Assembly (NCBI GenBank): GCA_023229045.1
Contig: JALOAB010000036.1
Span: 1 to 13,504, forward strand
From: Fidelibacterota bacterium
GTDB taxonomy: Bacteria > Fidelibacterota > UBA2242
Reading direction: 5' to 3'
Length of the DNA: 13,504 nt
A model generated the notes under the pieces. That model had not been told where the DNA came from and did no database searches. It saw only the letters and a program-made list of their open reading frames with translations. Positions 1 to 6,684 of this stretch are shown here, in pieces; position 1 is the first letter of the stretch, and each line of letters opens with the position of its first letter. A program made the position numbers and the translations under genes.

Positions 1-467
1 GGGGTATTAAAAACGTTAGCATCGAAAAAGATGTCGTCAAATAATAGACTTTTCAATGCGGTCGTAGGCACATCTGGTTTTTCCGCATGCGGACAGGGAT
101 GCGAAACCGCCGTCGTTTCCGGGGCAATTATTGGTTCCGGTTGGGCCGCGATCATTGAATCTAGTTCGGCTTTCTCAACAACATCTTGTTTCTTGCTGAC
201 CGCAACTGCGGTATCTGTTTTCGCCAGGGTCGGTTTAGTTACTGCCGCCGTTGTTTTAGGTTTTTGGGCGGTTGTGTCTACCGGCATCGTTTTTAAACCT
301 TCCGGTTTCTTAATGGTTTTCGGAGCTGTTTTCACAGTATCCGCCTTAACGGCGATCTTTGCCGGTTCGGTTTTGATTTCATCCTTTTTGGCTTCTTTTT
401 TCCCGCCACAAGCGTTGAACAGCAGAGCGACTATTGTGATTATTATAAAAAAACCTGAGTGCTTCAT
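1..467 (-). CDS. Lipoprotein with Lys/Thr/Pro-rich linker, 3' end cut by window edge (possibly OmpA/Pal-like)
   Basis: About 155 codons are visible and the frame runs off the left edge. The product starts MKHSGFF, then a hydrophobic stretch (residues 6-17) ending in LLFNAC, so Cys20 is a plausible lipidation site; Phe at -3 makes the lipobox imperfect. Residues 21-125 are a low-complexity linker rich in Lys, Thr, Pro and Ala, as in linkers that span the periplasm. Near the edge the sequence turns ordered with LLFDDIFFDANVF, which resembles the first beta strand of an OmpA/Pal peptidoglycan-binding domain (usually FDFD); that domain would lie mostly outside the window, so this part is inference. 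The ATG at 467 is preceded by a very strong ribosome binding site (AGGAGGGGAG, 474-483). It is the last visible gene of a leftward set with the coiled-coil and 109-residue genes, which supports an envelope role. The function is otherwise unknown. Confidence 0.75.
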   Translation of the reverse strand, partial: MKHSGFFIIITIVALLFNACGGKKEAKKDEIKTEPAKIAVKADTVKTAPKTIKKPEGLKTMPVDTTAQKPKTTAAVTKPTLAKTDTAVAVSKKQDVVEKAELDSMIAAQPEPIIAPETTAVSHPCPHAEKPDVPTTALKSLLFDDIFFDANVFNT

Positions 468-539
468 TTTCACTCCCCTCCTATTGATATTTTAACCGGT
501 ATCAACTTAAACTATCCTCTTTAGTAATAGGATAATTCA

Positions 540-1043
540 TTATTTTTTGCCAGTTGTTGGCGGTGTTTCGAGGGTTTTTACGCGTTTATCAAGGTCACCA
601 AATTCACGACCTATGCGGGTAATGGCTGATTGCAAATCAGTCAGCGTGCGTTGAGTTTCACGTTGAAATTTATTAAGTCTTTCGCTTACGTCATCCTGAT
701 CGGTCTTTAATTCGGTAAGCCGAGATTCAAGATCCATTTTTAATTCGGCGATGCTGGTATTGGTTTCCTCGATCATATCACTTATGGCCATGTTCGAGCT
801 GTCCAGTTTGGCATCCATTTCCTTCAATGATTGTTGAAATTGTTGAATATGTTTGCCCCTTCCTACAAATTCAAGGCTGAGATCATTAAGGTTATGGTCA
901 AAATCGACGATAGTCACGCTGTGGGTTGAGTCGCGTGAATTAAGGATATCCATGCGCGAATTTACTTTTTCAACTTCAAAGAAAAAATAAACTACCGCGG
1001 CTACCACAAGCACCAGAGCTATGGTCTTAATAAGTTCTTTCAT
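540..1043 (-). CDS. Membrane-anchored coiled-coil protein, unknown function
   Basis: A 167-residue protein with one N-terminal membrane helix (about residues 5-23, rich in Val, Ala and Phe) and an otherwise polar body. From about residue 60 to 160 it is strongly helical, with repeated Leu/Ile/Met at heptad spacing among Glu, Lys, Asp and Arg, so an extended coiled coil is likely. The tail is short and Pro/Thr/Lys-rich (ETPPTTGKK). The topology suggests a bitopic inner-membrane protein with a long rod in the periplasm, or an uncleaved signal anchor. The ATG at 1043 has a good ribosome binding site (AGGAGA, 6 bases upstream). It lies 37 bases after the 109-residue gene and 72 bases before the lipoprotein gene on the same strand. 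I do not recognise a family; coiled coils give misleading similarity to many proteins, so no function is proposed. Confidence 0.8.
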   Translation of the reverse strand: MKELIKTIALVLVVAAVVYFFFEVEKVNSRMDILNSRDSTHSVTIVDFDHNLNDLSLEFVGRGKHIQQFQQSLKEMDAKLDSSNMAISDMIEETNTSIAELKMDLESRLTELKTDQDDVSERLNKFQRETQRTLTDLQSAITRIGREFGDLDKRVKTLETPPTTGKK

Positions 1044-1080
1044 TCAAGTCTCCTATATATTCATTATTCCTAATTTACAA

Positions 1081-1410
1081 TCAGCCGAGATGTTTCGCCC
1101 AATCATCCTCTTCAGTCGGCGTTGGAGAAGGGATTGTCGAATGTTCTGCCGGCGTTCTGCCAGTTTCAGCAACCGGTTTAGTCGGTTCGGCGGCTGGTTT
1201 CTGTTCTTCAGTCGGTTTTAATTCTGTCAATAAAATTTTAACATCCTGGTGAAAGGTTGCAACCGTCTTTTCCATCCTATGGAGCAATTCTTCCATTAAT
1301 TCCTTGCCGTACAGGTTATTGATACCCTGGAACAGATCATCGAATTTGGTTACGAGGTATTCTTTACAGCTTTCCTGATTACCAAAATCTACCTTTTTAT
1401 CTTCCGCCAT
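1081..1410 (-). CDS. Small soluble hypothetical protein with Pro/Thr-rich tail
   Basis: A 109-residue protein in two parts. Residues 1-65 are charged and predicted helical (MAEDKKVDFG, then alternating Leu/Met and Glu/Lys), with no signal peptide or membrane helix, so it is probably cytoplasmic. Residues 66-105 are a low-complexity Pro/Glu/Thr-rich tail ending in EEDDWAKHLG; an acidic patch and an aromatic at the very C-terminus can be a docking peptide, but that is only inference. The start ATG at 1410 has GAAGGA about 11 bases upstream, and a sigma-70-type promoter lies 33 bases upstream (1444-1471). This makes it the first gene of a unit with the coiled-coil protein and the lipoprotein. 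No family recognised. Confidence 0.75.
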   Translation of the reverse strand: MAEDKKVDFGNQESCKEYLVTKFDDLFQGINNLYGKELMEELLHRMEKTVATFHQDVKILLTELKPTEEQKPAAEPTKPVAETGRTPAEHSTIPSPTPTEEDDWAKHLG

Positions 1411-1443
1411 CCTCGTTAAATCCTTCTAAAATTATCGAAGTTG

Positions 1444-1471
1444 AATTTACAAATATCAATTAAATTGTCAA
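1444..1471 (-). promoter_or_regulatory. Sigma-70-type promoter for the 109-aa/coiled-coil/lipoprotein genes
   Basis: On the minus strand a perfect TTGACA (1466-1471) is followed after 16 bases by TAAATT (1444-1449, 4 of 6 matches to TATAAT). The start codon at 1410 would give a leader of about 25-28 bases that contains the GAAGGA ribosome binding site. It sits in the 78-base space after the 61-residue gene and is the best promoter match in the window. Confidence 0.6.
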
Positions 1472-1488
1472 TGCTTTTCTATCTTGGT

Positions 1489-1674
1489 TTACCATCTTTC
1501 CTTTTTTATATCTTCCCAGCGATCGATCTCTTTAATTATTTGGCGGCAGACTCCGCGGATCACGCTGTTCAATTTAATCTCAACGGCGGGCTGGGTGACT
1601 GTCATCTGTTGTAAAACCTGGCGAAATTCCAGCAATTCACTGCGCTCCAGTTCAATCGTCATACGAGTTAACAT
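1489..1674 (-). CDS. Small hypothetical protein (61 aa) downstream of amrS
   Basis: A 61-residue, mostly helical, mixed-charge protein (starts MLTRMTIELE, ends IKKERW) with no membrane segment, Cys or His cluster. A strong ribosome binding site (AAAGGAG, 1684-1690) precedes the ATG at 1674 at good spacing, which is the main reason to accept so short a gene; a second in-frame Met at residue 5 is less well placed. It begins 27 bases after the amrS stop on the same strand, so it is probably cotranscribed with amrS, while a separate promoter follows it. I do not recognise the family. Its size and acidic/basic helical make-up would suit a small adaptor or DNA-associated protein, but nothing in the sequence proves this. 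Confidence 0.65.
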   Translation of the reverse strand: MLTRMTIELERSELLEFRQVLQQMTVTQPAVEIKLNSVIRGVCRQIIKEIDRWEDIKKERW

Positions 1675-1701
1675 ATTCGGATTCTCCTTTCTTGGAAAAT
1701 T

Positions 1702-2769
1702 TTATGGTTGCCAAATGAGCGGGATTTTCTGTCCGCATTCACAATGATCGCCTTGCAGGGATTTGGTCACTTGCGTATGCCAGTTCCGCTCAATCAGGAC
1801 TTTTCCGCAGGCAGGACAAAAAGTATCCGATTCGGTGTTCGTCAGAATATTACCTTCGTAAACATAGTGCAAACCGGTCGCGGTTGCTATGCGGCGGGCA
1901 CGGTCGAGAATTGCTTTGGCAGTGCGCGGTCGATCATTCATTTTATAAGCCGGGTGAAAGGCTGAGAAATGCACCGGGGTATCGCTTCCCAACCGCTCGA
2001 ATATCCAACTGCATAGCCGCTGTAATTCGGCGTCATCGTCATTTAATCCCGGAATCAACAGCGTAGTCAATTCGATGAACGTCCCACTTTTCCGGATTGC
2101 AAGGATCGCGTCCAGAACCGGGGTCAGTTCCGCCTGACAGCGCTTCCGATAGAAATCCGCATTGAATGACTTCAAATCGATATTGGCGGCATCGATCGAT
2201 GGATAAATATCGGCAATCGCCTCCGCGGTTATATATCCGTTTGTTACCATAACAGTCTTAAGACCGGCTTTGCGGGCAAGACCGGCGATATCCAACACGT
2301 ATTCGCCGAAAATCGTCGGTTCATTATAAGTAAACGCAATCGATGAACATTTTTGCGTAATCGCCGCCTGCACCAGTTCGGCCGGCGGTATTATTTCACT
2401 GCTCCCATTCTGACCGTCGGCGGTAGATATATCCCAGTTCTGGCAAAATTCACAGCGCAAATTACAGCCGGCAGTGCCGATCGAAAAAATCCGACTGCCC
2501 GGTAGAAAATGGAATAATGGTTTCTTCTCGATCGGATCGACGTGCACGGCGATTGGCCGCCCCCAGACCTGGGAAAATAAATTACCTCCCTGATTGATTC
2601 TGACACGACAGATTCCGCGCTGACTATCTTTCAGACGGCAATGCCGCGGGCATAGATAGCACTCGATGGTATTTTTATCCAATTGCCGCCACCAGCGCGC
2701 CGGATGATAGTAATTTCGTTGAACTGAATCGGATTTATTCACGTGAGAAACTACGCAATTACATCTCAT
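1702..2769 (-). CDS. amrS: AmmeMemoRadiSam system radical SAM enzyme
   Basis: A 355-residue radical SAM protein of the pyruvate formate-lyase activase-like group. An N-terminal cysteine cluster (C37, C40, C44, C54; CYLCPRHC) is typical of this family. The radical SAM motif CNLRCEFC (C102, C106, C109) binds the 4Fe-4S cluster that cleaves S-adenosylmethionine. A C-terminal zinc-ribbon-like part has C318, C321, C343 and C345 and ends in the family-like IPLIWQP. In other genomes AmrS accompanies AMMECR1 (AmrA) and MEMO1 (AmrB) proteins; neither is in this window, and the substrate of the system is not established. The start is uncertain: the ATG at 2769 has no ribosome binding site, and TTGACA lies directly upstream of it (2771-2776), so the in-frame GTG at 2742 (residue 10) is a realistic alternative. 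The conserved part begins near residue 20 either way. The 61-residue gene follows by 27 bases. Confidence 0.9.
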   Translation of the reverse strand: MRCNCVVSHVNKSDSVQRNYYHPARWWRQLDKNTIECYLCPRHCRLKDSQRGICRVRINQGGNLFSQVWGRPIAVHVDPIEKKPLFHFLPGSRIFSIGTAGCNLRCEFCQNWDISTADGQNGSSEIIPPAELVQAAITQKCSSIAFTYNEPTIFGEYVLDIAGLARKAGLKTVMVTNGYITAEAIADIYPSIDAANIDLKSFNADFYRKRCQAELTPVLDAILAIRKSGTFIELTTLLIPGLNDDDAELQRLCSWIFERLGSDTPVHFSAFHPAYKMNDRPRTAKAILDRARRIATATGLHYVYEGNILTNTESDTFCPACGKVLIERNWHTQVTKSLQGDHCECGQKIPLIWQP

Positions 2770-2776
2770 TTGTCAA
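2748..2776 (-). promoter_or_regulatory. Possible promoter overlapping the annotated amrS start
   Basis: On the minus strand TTGACA (2771-2776) is followed after 17 bases by TAGTTT (2748-2753, only 3 of 6 matches). If real, transcription would begin close to 2741, downstream of the ATG at 2769, and translation would have to use the GTG at 2742 with almost no leader. The -35 box is perfect but the -10 box is weak, so this is tentative. Confidence 0.3.
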
Positions 2777-2849
2777 CGGTGGAATTAATCTTCATAGCAA
2801 AAAACTTACGCTTTAATGCGGCGGTCGGTTTTACGTTCTCGCATTCAAT

Positions 2850-2867
2850 TTGAAAAACTTTTTTCAA
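2850..2867. promoter_or_regulatory. Palindrome TTGAAAAA-CT-TTTTTCAA, possible operator
   Basis: A perfect 8-bp inverted repeat with a 2-base centre lies in the 152-base space between the divergent amrS and DUF3098-like genes, 55 bases before the latter's start. The centre is too short for a stable RNA hairpin, so a dimeric-protein site is more likely than a terminator. The left arm also reads as a -35-like TTGAAA, but no well-spaced -10 box follows it; the TTATAC at 2877 is 21 bases away. Confidence 0.3.
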
Positions 2868-2921
2868 GGTGCGACGTTATACATTGGAAAATCGTGAATA
2901 GTTAAATAAATTCGGGGCGTT

Positions 2922-3176
2922 ATGGTAAAAGTTAAAACAATTAAAAAGTCGGCGAGCTTCATAAGCTCTCTTTCTCTGACCAAAATCAACTATATCATTT
3001 TTGCAATCGGAATGGCGGTGATTTTAGCCGGTTATATTTGTATGGCCAGCGGCGATACTTCTAGCTTTCGTTCGCTAACTTTAGCGCCTATCGTTCTCCT
3101 TATCGGCTATTTGGTAATTATTCCTCTGGCGATTCTATATCGTAAAAAAGAGGATAATCTCCCTAAAGAGAACTGA
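2922..3176 (+). CDS. Two-helix membrane protein, DUF3098-like
   Basis: An 84-residue protein with a basic N-terminus (residues 1-22) and two membrane helices (about 24-43 and 52-72) joined by a short loop (ASGDTSSFRSL); it ends in a charged tail. The layout, with NYIIFAIGMAVILAGYICM in the first helix, resembles the small DUF3098 family known mainly from Bacteroidetes and relatives, whose function is unknown. It is the only rightward gene between the left edge and 12728. It diverges from amrS and converges on fmdB with 37 bases between the stops. The ribosome binding site is weak (GGGGC, about 5 bases before ATG). The family call rests on pattern memory rather than a profile search. Confidence 0.7.
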   Translation: MVKVKTIKKSASFISSLSLTKINYIIFAIGMAVILAGYICMASGDTSSFRSLTLAPIVLLIGYLVIIPLAILYRKKEDNLPKEN

Positions 3177-3213
3177 CCGACATTTAAAACTAATTATCGA
3201 AATTATTCCAATT

Positions 3214-3513
3214 TTAACCGGAACGGTTTGGCTTTTCGGTCGATTCGGTAGTCGTCTTTTCCTTGCTATTTTTATCCGAAGTTGCGGTCTCCTTCGAGGG
3301 AGTTTTTACAGGACTCTTTGCCGCCCTTTTGCCGCCGTAATCGTTGACATAAAAGCCCGAGCCCTTGAAAATCACTCCGGCTCCGCCGCTGATTTTACGC
3401 TTAACACTCGCCTGCCTGCATCTTGGACAGGTCTTCAGAGGTTCGGCGCTCATGCGCTGAAATTGTTCAAACTCAAAACCGCATTTTTCACAAAGATATT
3501 CGTAAGTTGGCAT
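3214..3513 (-). CDS. FmdB-family zinc-ribbon protein
   Basis: A 99-residue protein starting MPTYEYLCEKCG, the hallmark of the FmdB/CxxC_CxxC_SSSS putative regulatory family. The zinc ribbon is formed by C8-x2-C11 and C29-x2-C32; a Gly-rich stretch GAGVIFKGSGFYVNDY (residues 45-60) completes the conserved domain. The rest (61-99) is a Lys/Thr/Ser/Glu-rich tail that is probably disordered. Members were named from a formamidase operon but their job is unknown; regulation or metal or RNA binding have been suggested. It follows pta by 25 bases and looks like the last gene of the long leftward array. The ATG at 3513 has no evident Shine-Dalgarno, but the conserved N-terminus fixes the start. Confidence 0.88.
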   Translation of the reverse strand: MPTYEYLCEKCGFEFEQFQRMSAEPLKTCPRCRQASVKRKISGGAGVIFKGSGFYVNDYGGKRAAKSPVKTPSKETATSDKNSKEKTTTESTEKPNRSG

Positions 3514-3538
3514 ATATTTATCAGATTTTTATTAGTTA

Positions 3539-4516
3539 CTAAACAAGATTACAGACAATGGCGGTTACATTAACGACGTCGTCCACACTACAACCTCGTG
3601 ATAGATCGTTCATCGGTTTTTTCAATCCCTGAATGATCGGACCAATTGCTTCACAGCCACCGATCCGCTGGGCAATTTTATAACCGATATTACCGGCATT
3701 AAGATCCGGAAAAATCAGAACATTAGCCTGCCCGGCGACGGCGCTACCGGGCGCTTTCTTAGCGCCGATTTTGGGAATTATAGCCGCATCAAACTGGAGC
3801 TCACCGTCGATTTTCAAATCGGGATATTTTTCACACACAATAGCCGTCGCGCGGATGACTTTATCGGCAAGTTCGTGTTTGGCGCTTCCTTTTGTCGAAA
3901 AAGAAAGCATGGCGACGATCGGTTCGGTTTTGACAACCTTGCGGTGAGTATTGGCAGTGGCAATAGCGATGTCAGCTAATTGTTCCGCGGTGGGGTTGGG
4001 CATCACGGCGCAATCGGCAAAGCTCCAGACTTTTTGTTCATCCGCCGAAATTATCAGAATATCACTGGAAACAGTCGGCGTGGTCGGATCGCTTCCGATA
4101 ATATGTAAAGCGGCTTTCAGAACATCACCGGTAGTCGTATCGGCGCCGGAAACACATCCGTCTGCAACTCCTTTCTCGACCAGCATCGCTCCAAAAAAAG
4201 TTGAATTGGACATTGCCACCTGCGCCATTTCAAGGGTGATTCCTTTGTGTTTGCGCTTCTCAAAATAAGTCGTGATGAATTCGACAGTTCTTTCGTATTG
4301 AACGGGATCTATTATCCGAACCTCGGCGAGGTCGGCTTTTATCTCGAGTGCATGTCGTTTAATTTTCTGCTCACCGCCGATTAAAATGACCCTGGCAATG
4401 CCTTCGCGCTGGATAATATCAGCGGCTTTTAAAACCCGCTCATCATGGGCTTCCGGTAAAACGATAGTTTTCTGACATTTTTTAGATTCGGCGCGAATTT
4501 CTTCAATCAATTTCAT
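3539..4516 (-). CDS. pta: Phosphate acetyltransferase
   Basis: A 325-residue enzyme matching the PTA/PTB domain over its whole length. It interconverts acetyl-CoA and acetyl phosphate and, with acetate kinase, makes ATP and acetate. Typical elements are KTIVLPEAHDERVLKAA near the N-terminus, VADGCVSGADTTTGDVLKAAL (residues 117-137), the MLSFSTKGSAKH segment, GELQFDAA, and IGYKIAQRIGGCEAIGPIIQGL near the C-terminus. It is the short form without the N-terminal DRTGG domain of the long enterobacterial type. A phosphate butyryltransferase reading is less likely given these motifs. No ackA lies next to it here. The ATG at 4516 follows the coaD stop by 1 base, with GGAG inside the coaD end as ribosome binding site, so translation is probably coupled. 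Confidence 0.95.
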   Translation of the reverse strand: MKLIEEIRAESKKCQKTIVLPEAHDERVLKAADIIQREGIARVILIGGEQKIKRHALEIKADLAEVRIIDPVQYERTVEFITTYFEKRKHKGITLEMAQVAMSNSTFFGAMLVEKGVADGCVSGADTTTGDVLKAALHIIGSDPTTPTVSSDILIISADEQKVWSFADCAVMPNPTAEQLADIAIATANTHRKVVKTEPIVAMLSFSTKGSAKHELADKVIRATAIVCEKYPDLKIDGELQFDAAIIPKIGAKKAPGSAVAGQANVLIFPDLNAGNIGYKIAQRIGGCEAIGPIIQGLKKPMNDLSRGCSVDDVVNVTAIVCNLV

Positions 4517-4517
4517 T

Positions 4518-4997
4518 TCATCTCCGGATTTTTTTTAATAATGCGGCTTCGACATTAGTCGGGACGAAACCACTGATGTCGCCACCAAATTTAACCAGTT
4601 CTCGTACCACTGAGGAACTCAGGAAAGTATAATCTTCATGTGGCATCAGAAAAACCGTATCGATTTTTTTTTCGAGGTGCCGATTCATTAACGCCATCTG
4701 AAATTCATAATCGAAATCGGAGAGCGCTCGCAGACCGCGAATAATGACTTCCGCTCCAACCTGCCGGGCATAATCGACAACCAGTCCATCGAAACTATCC
4801 AGTCTGACATTTTCATATTGAGTGGTACAGCCGCGGATCATCTCCAACCTTTCCTCGGTTGTGAACATGGTTGACTTCTGCAAATTGCGAGCAACCGCAA
4901 TATAAACTATATTGAACAAGGAAGCCGCCCGCTTCAGGACGTCCAGATGCCCGTTGGTTATCGGATCGAAACTACCCGGATATACTGCTACTTTCAT
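4518..4997 (-). CDS. coaD: Phosphopantetheine adenylyltransferase
   Basis: A 159-residue enzyme, the usual length, that joins ATP and 4'-phosphopantetheine to form dephospho-CoA, the penultimate step of CoA synthesis. It opens with MKVAVYPGSFDPITNGHLD, which holds the nucleotidyltransferase TxGH motif (T14 to H17), followed by the conserved RNLQKSTMFTTEERLEMI and IIRGLRALSDFDYEFQMA segments. The C-terminal SSSVVRELVKFGGDISGFVP matches the second nucleotide-binding signature. The start is fixed by the conserved N-terminus: its ATG directly abuts the rsmD stop (TAAATG). The rsmD-coaD pairing is common in bacteria. Confidence 0.97.
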   Translation of the reverse strand: MKVAVYPGSFDPITNGHLDVLKRAASLFNIVYIAVARNLQKSTMFTTEERLEMIRGCTTQYENVRLDSFDGLVVDYARQVGAEVIIRGLRALSDFDYEFQMALMNRHLEKKIDTVFLMPHEDYTFLSSSVVRELVKFGGDISGFVPTNVEAALLKKIRR

Positions 4998-5522
4998 TTA
5001 GATCCTTATAATTATCAAATTGGTATCGCCACTCTTGCGAATTTTCAAATCATTTGGCCGGAAAGATGCCGGCGGTCGGTAGCGAATGTCAGTTTCAAGT
5101 ACAATGCGGGTACCGGGTGTGAGTCGCTGAAAGGTCGTCAATAGTTCGCTGTAAAATGGATAATTATACGGCGGATCTGCCAGAATCAGATTGAATTCCG
5201 GTTTGGCTTCAAGAAATTTTAACGCATCTTTCTGAACTATTTCAGCCTGCGCCTCCAATCCCAGATTGGTTAGATTCTGCCGGATCAAGGCTACATTTTG
5301 CGGATCATTTTCAACAAAAGTACAAGAAGCGGCTCCCCGCGAAAGGGCTTCGATCCCGAGATTGCCTGTCCCGGCAAACAGATCGGCAACCCGCTGGTCG
5401 GCAATATCGCCCATAATCGAGAAAAGGGCGGCTTTTACACGATCCTGAGTCGGACGAATTGTATTCCTTTTTCCGTAATTAATAGACCGGCTCTTTAACA
5501 ATCCGGCGATGACGCGAACCAT
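4998..5522 (-). CDS. rsmD: 16S rRNA (guanine-N2)-methyltransferase RsmD
   Basis: A 174-residue SAM-dependent methyltransferase. The E. coli homologue methylates G966 of 16S rRNA in the assembled 30S subunit. Family motifs are the N-terminal MVRVIAGLLKSRSI, then RPTQDRVKAALFSI (23-36), the SAM-binding DLFAGTGNLGIEALSRG (47-63) and the catalytic DPPY (116-119). I chose the ATG at 5522 rather than an earlier in-frame ATG at 5594. The family begins with this VRVIAG strand, and the ATG lies one base after the PilN-like stop (TAGAATG); the longer reading would overlap the end of that gene by about 70 bases and add 24 unrelated hydrophobic residues. The junction suggests translational coupling with the upstream gene. 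Confidence 0.95.
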   Translation of the reverse strand: MVRVIAGLLKSRSINYGKRNTIRPTQDRVKAALFSIMGDIADQRVADLFAGTGNLGIEALSRGAASCTFVENDPQNVALIRQNLTNLGLEAQAEIVQKDALKFLEAKPEFNLILADPPYNYPFYSELLTTFQRLTPGTRIVLETDIRYRPPASFRPNDLKIRKSGDTNLIIIRI

Positions 5523-5523
5523 T

Positions 5524-6684
5524 CTATAATTTTCGAGGATAAATAACAGTATTAATGGAAAAATCGATCTGGTCGCTACTGCCGACCGCTTCAACTCCCG
5601 AATTCAGAAGAACCTGCTCAATGCTCAAATTCAGATTTAGTTCGGCTAATTCATGCATTAAACTGATAATCCCTAACACAGACCCACTACCGCGGATTTC
5701 AGCCAAACGGGGTTTGGTTGCTTGCGGTTCATAGATGATTAGTGGTTGTAAGGTTAGATTAGAACGTTTGCCAGCCGCCCAAATTATTTGCGATAATGCC
5801 ATATCGTCCTGGAAACCGATGTTACTGATAAGCGCTTCCTCATCATGGGCATTGAGAATTGCCATTATTTGTACATCGGGGGCGGCAGTACCGGAAATTC
5901 TTTCTATATAAAATACCCTGGTCGAATAAATTCCCGGTAAATTCTGAATAGTGGTTTTCGCGCGTTGTGCCTCTTCTTCACTATTAACGTATATGAGAAA
6001 ACTAATCTTTTCGTTGGTCAACTTCAGATATTGAAGCCGGAAATCAATTGGAAACGCTTCCAGAATCCGACCTAACAATTGACTGCGTGCAACTCCGACC
6101 GCAATGTTCGGAAGATAGATTTCATCAATTTGACTTGGCGGGGGTTGAACTACAGCCGTCTCAACCGGTTGGCTCGTTTCAGGTGCAGGTGTCGCGGGGA
6201 CATCAACCGTTAAAATCTCCTCCTCATCAGCCGTATAAGGAATTGAAGGCGTTGGCGTTTTCAGGTATTTATTGTAAGCCCAGTAACCGCCAACGATGAT
6301 AATGGCTACGATCAGCACAAAACTCAATACTTTAAATAGAGAAGATCGGCGCGGCTTCTCTGAAGGCTGATCACTTTTTATTTCTTCCTCAACCTCTTCG
6401 ACTTTTTCCGGCGGTTGAGAAGGATGTTGCGGCACGAATTCTTCAGATTCGGCCTGTTCCAGCATCTTCAGGTTTGCTTCTACGGTGGCAAGTCTGTCGA
6501 TTTCTTCTTCCGGCTTCGCGGTGGCGGGAGTCGCCTGTAATTCACTGGCAAGTTGTTCGCCGGTTAGTTTGGAAGGACCTGCCGGAGGCGCAGTCTTAAA
6601 AATATCGTTGGATTCGCCGACGACTCCTTGGTTGACGGTTTCATCCTGTAAACCCGGTTTGGTGGCGAGGTTAATTTTAATCAT
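5524..6684 (-). CDS. PilN-like bitopic membrane protein with long cytoplasmic linker
   Basis: A 386-residue protein. It starts MIKINLATKP, very like the MIKINLLP peptide at the N-terminus of PilN that docks into PilM. Residues 11-112 form an acidic, Pro/Glu-rich, probably disordered linker. A single membrane helix follows (about 116-136, between PRRSSLFK and NKYLK), then a second Pro/Thr-rich linker (142-185) and a folded periplasmic domain (about 186-386) with predicted alternating strands and helices. Classical PilN is about 180-200 residues with its helix near residue 20, so this would be an extended variant. It overlaps the PilM-like gene by 4 bases (ATGA), which supports the pairing, and is followed 1 base later by rsmD. 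The PilN assignment rests on the N-terminal peptide, topology and gene order, not on clear whole-length similarity. A TonB-like or other linker protein remains possible. Confidence 0.6.
   Translation of the reverse strand: MIKINLATKPGLQDETVNQGVVGESNDIFKTAPPAGPSKLTGEQLASELQATPATAKPEEEIDRLATVEANLKMLEQAESEEFVPQHPSQPPEKVEEVEEEIKSDQPSEKPRRSSLFKVLSFVLIVAIIIVGGYWAYNKYLKTPTPSIPYTADEEEILTVDVPATPAPETSQPVETAVVQPPPSQIDEIYLPNIAVGVARSQLLGRILEAFPIDFRLQYLKLTNEKISFLIYVNSEEEAQRAKTTIQNLPGIYSTRVFYIERISGTAAPDVQIMAILNAHDEEALISNIGFQDDMALSQIIWAAGKRSNLTLQPLIIYEPQATKPRLAEIRGSGSVLGIISLMHELAELNLNLSIEQVLLNSGVEAVGSSDQIDFSINTVIYPRKL

Noticed and set aside
31..495. 154-codon rightward open frame with hydrophobic Ser/Thr/Ala-rich product
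   Set aside because: Antisense shadow of the Lys/Thr/Pro-rich lipoprotein gene, which has a lipobox and a very strong ribosome binding site on the other strand.
484..534. Two weak inverted repeats (TTGATA/TATCAA at 484-505 and TATCCT/AGGATA at 513-534)
   Set aside because: Six-base AT-rich stems with 10-base loops and no T-run; too weak for terminators or riboswitch-like structure.
3216..3228. Hairpin AACCG-GAA-CGGTT at the end of fmdB, between convergent genes
   Set aside because: Only a 5-bp stem with no adjacent T-run on either strand; could help end transcription but not supportable as a terminator.
5523..5594. 24-residue N-terminal extension of rsmD from an earlier in-frame ATG
   Set aside because: It lies inside the PilN-like coding end, is not part of the family, and the ATG at 5522 matches the conserved RsmD start directly after the upstream stop.
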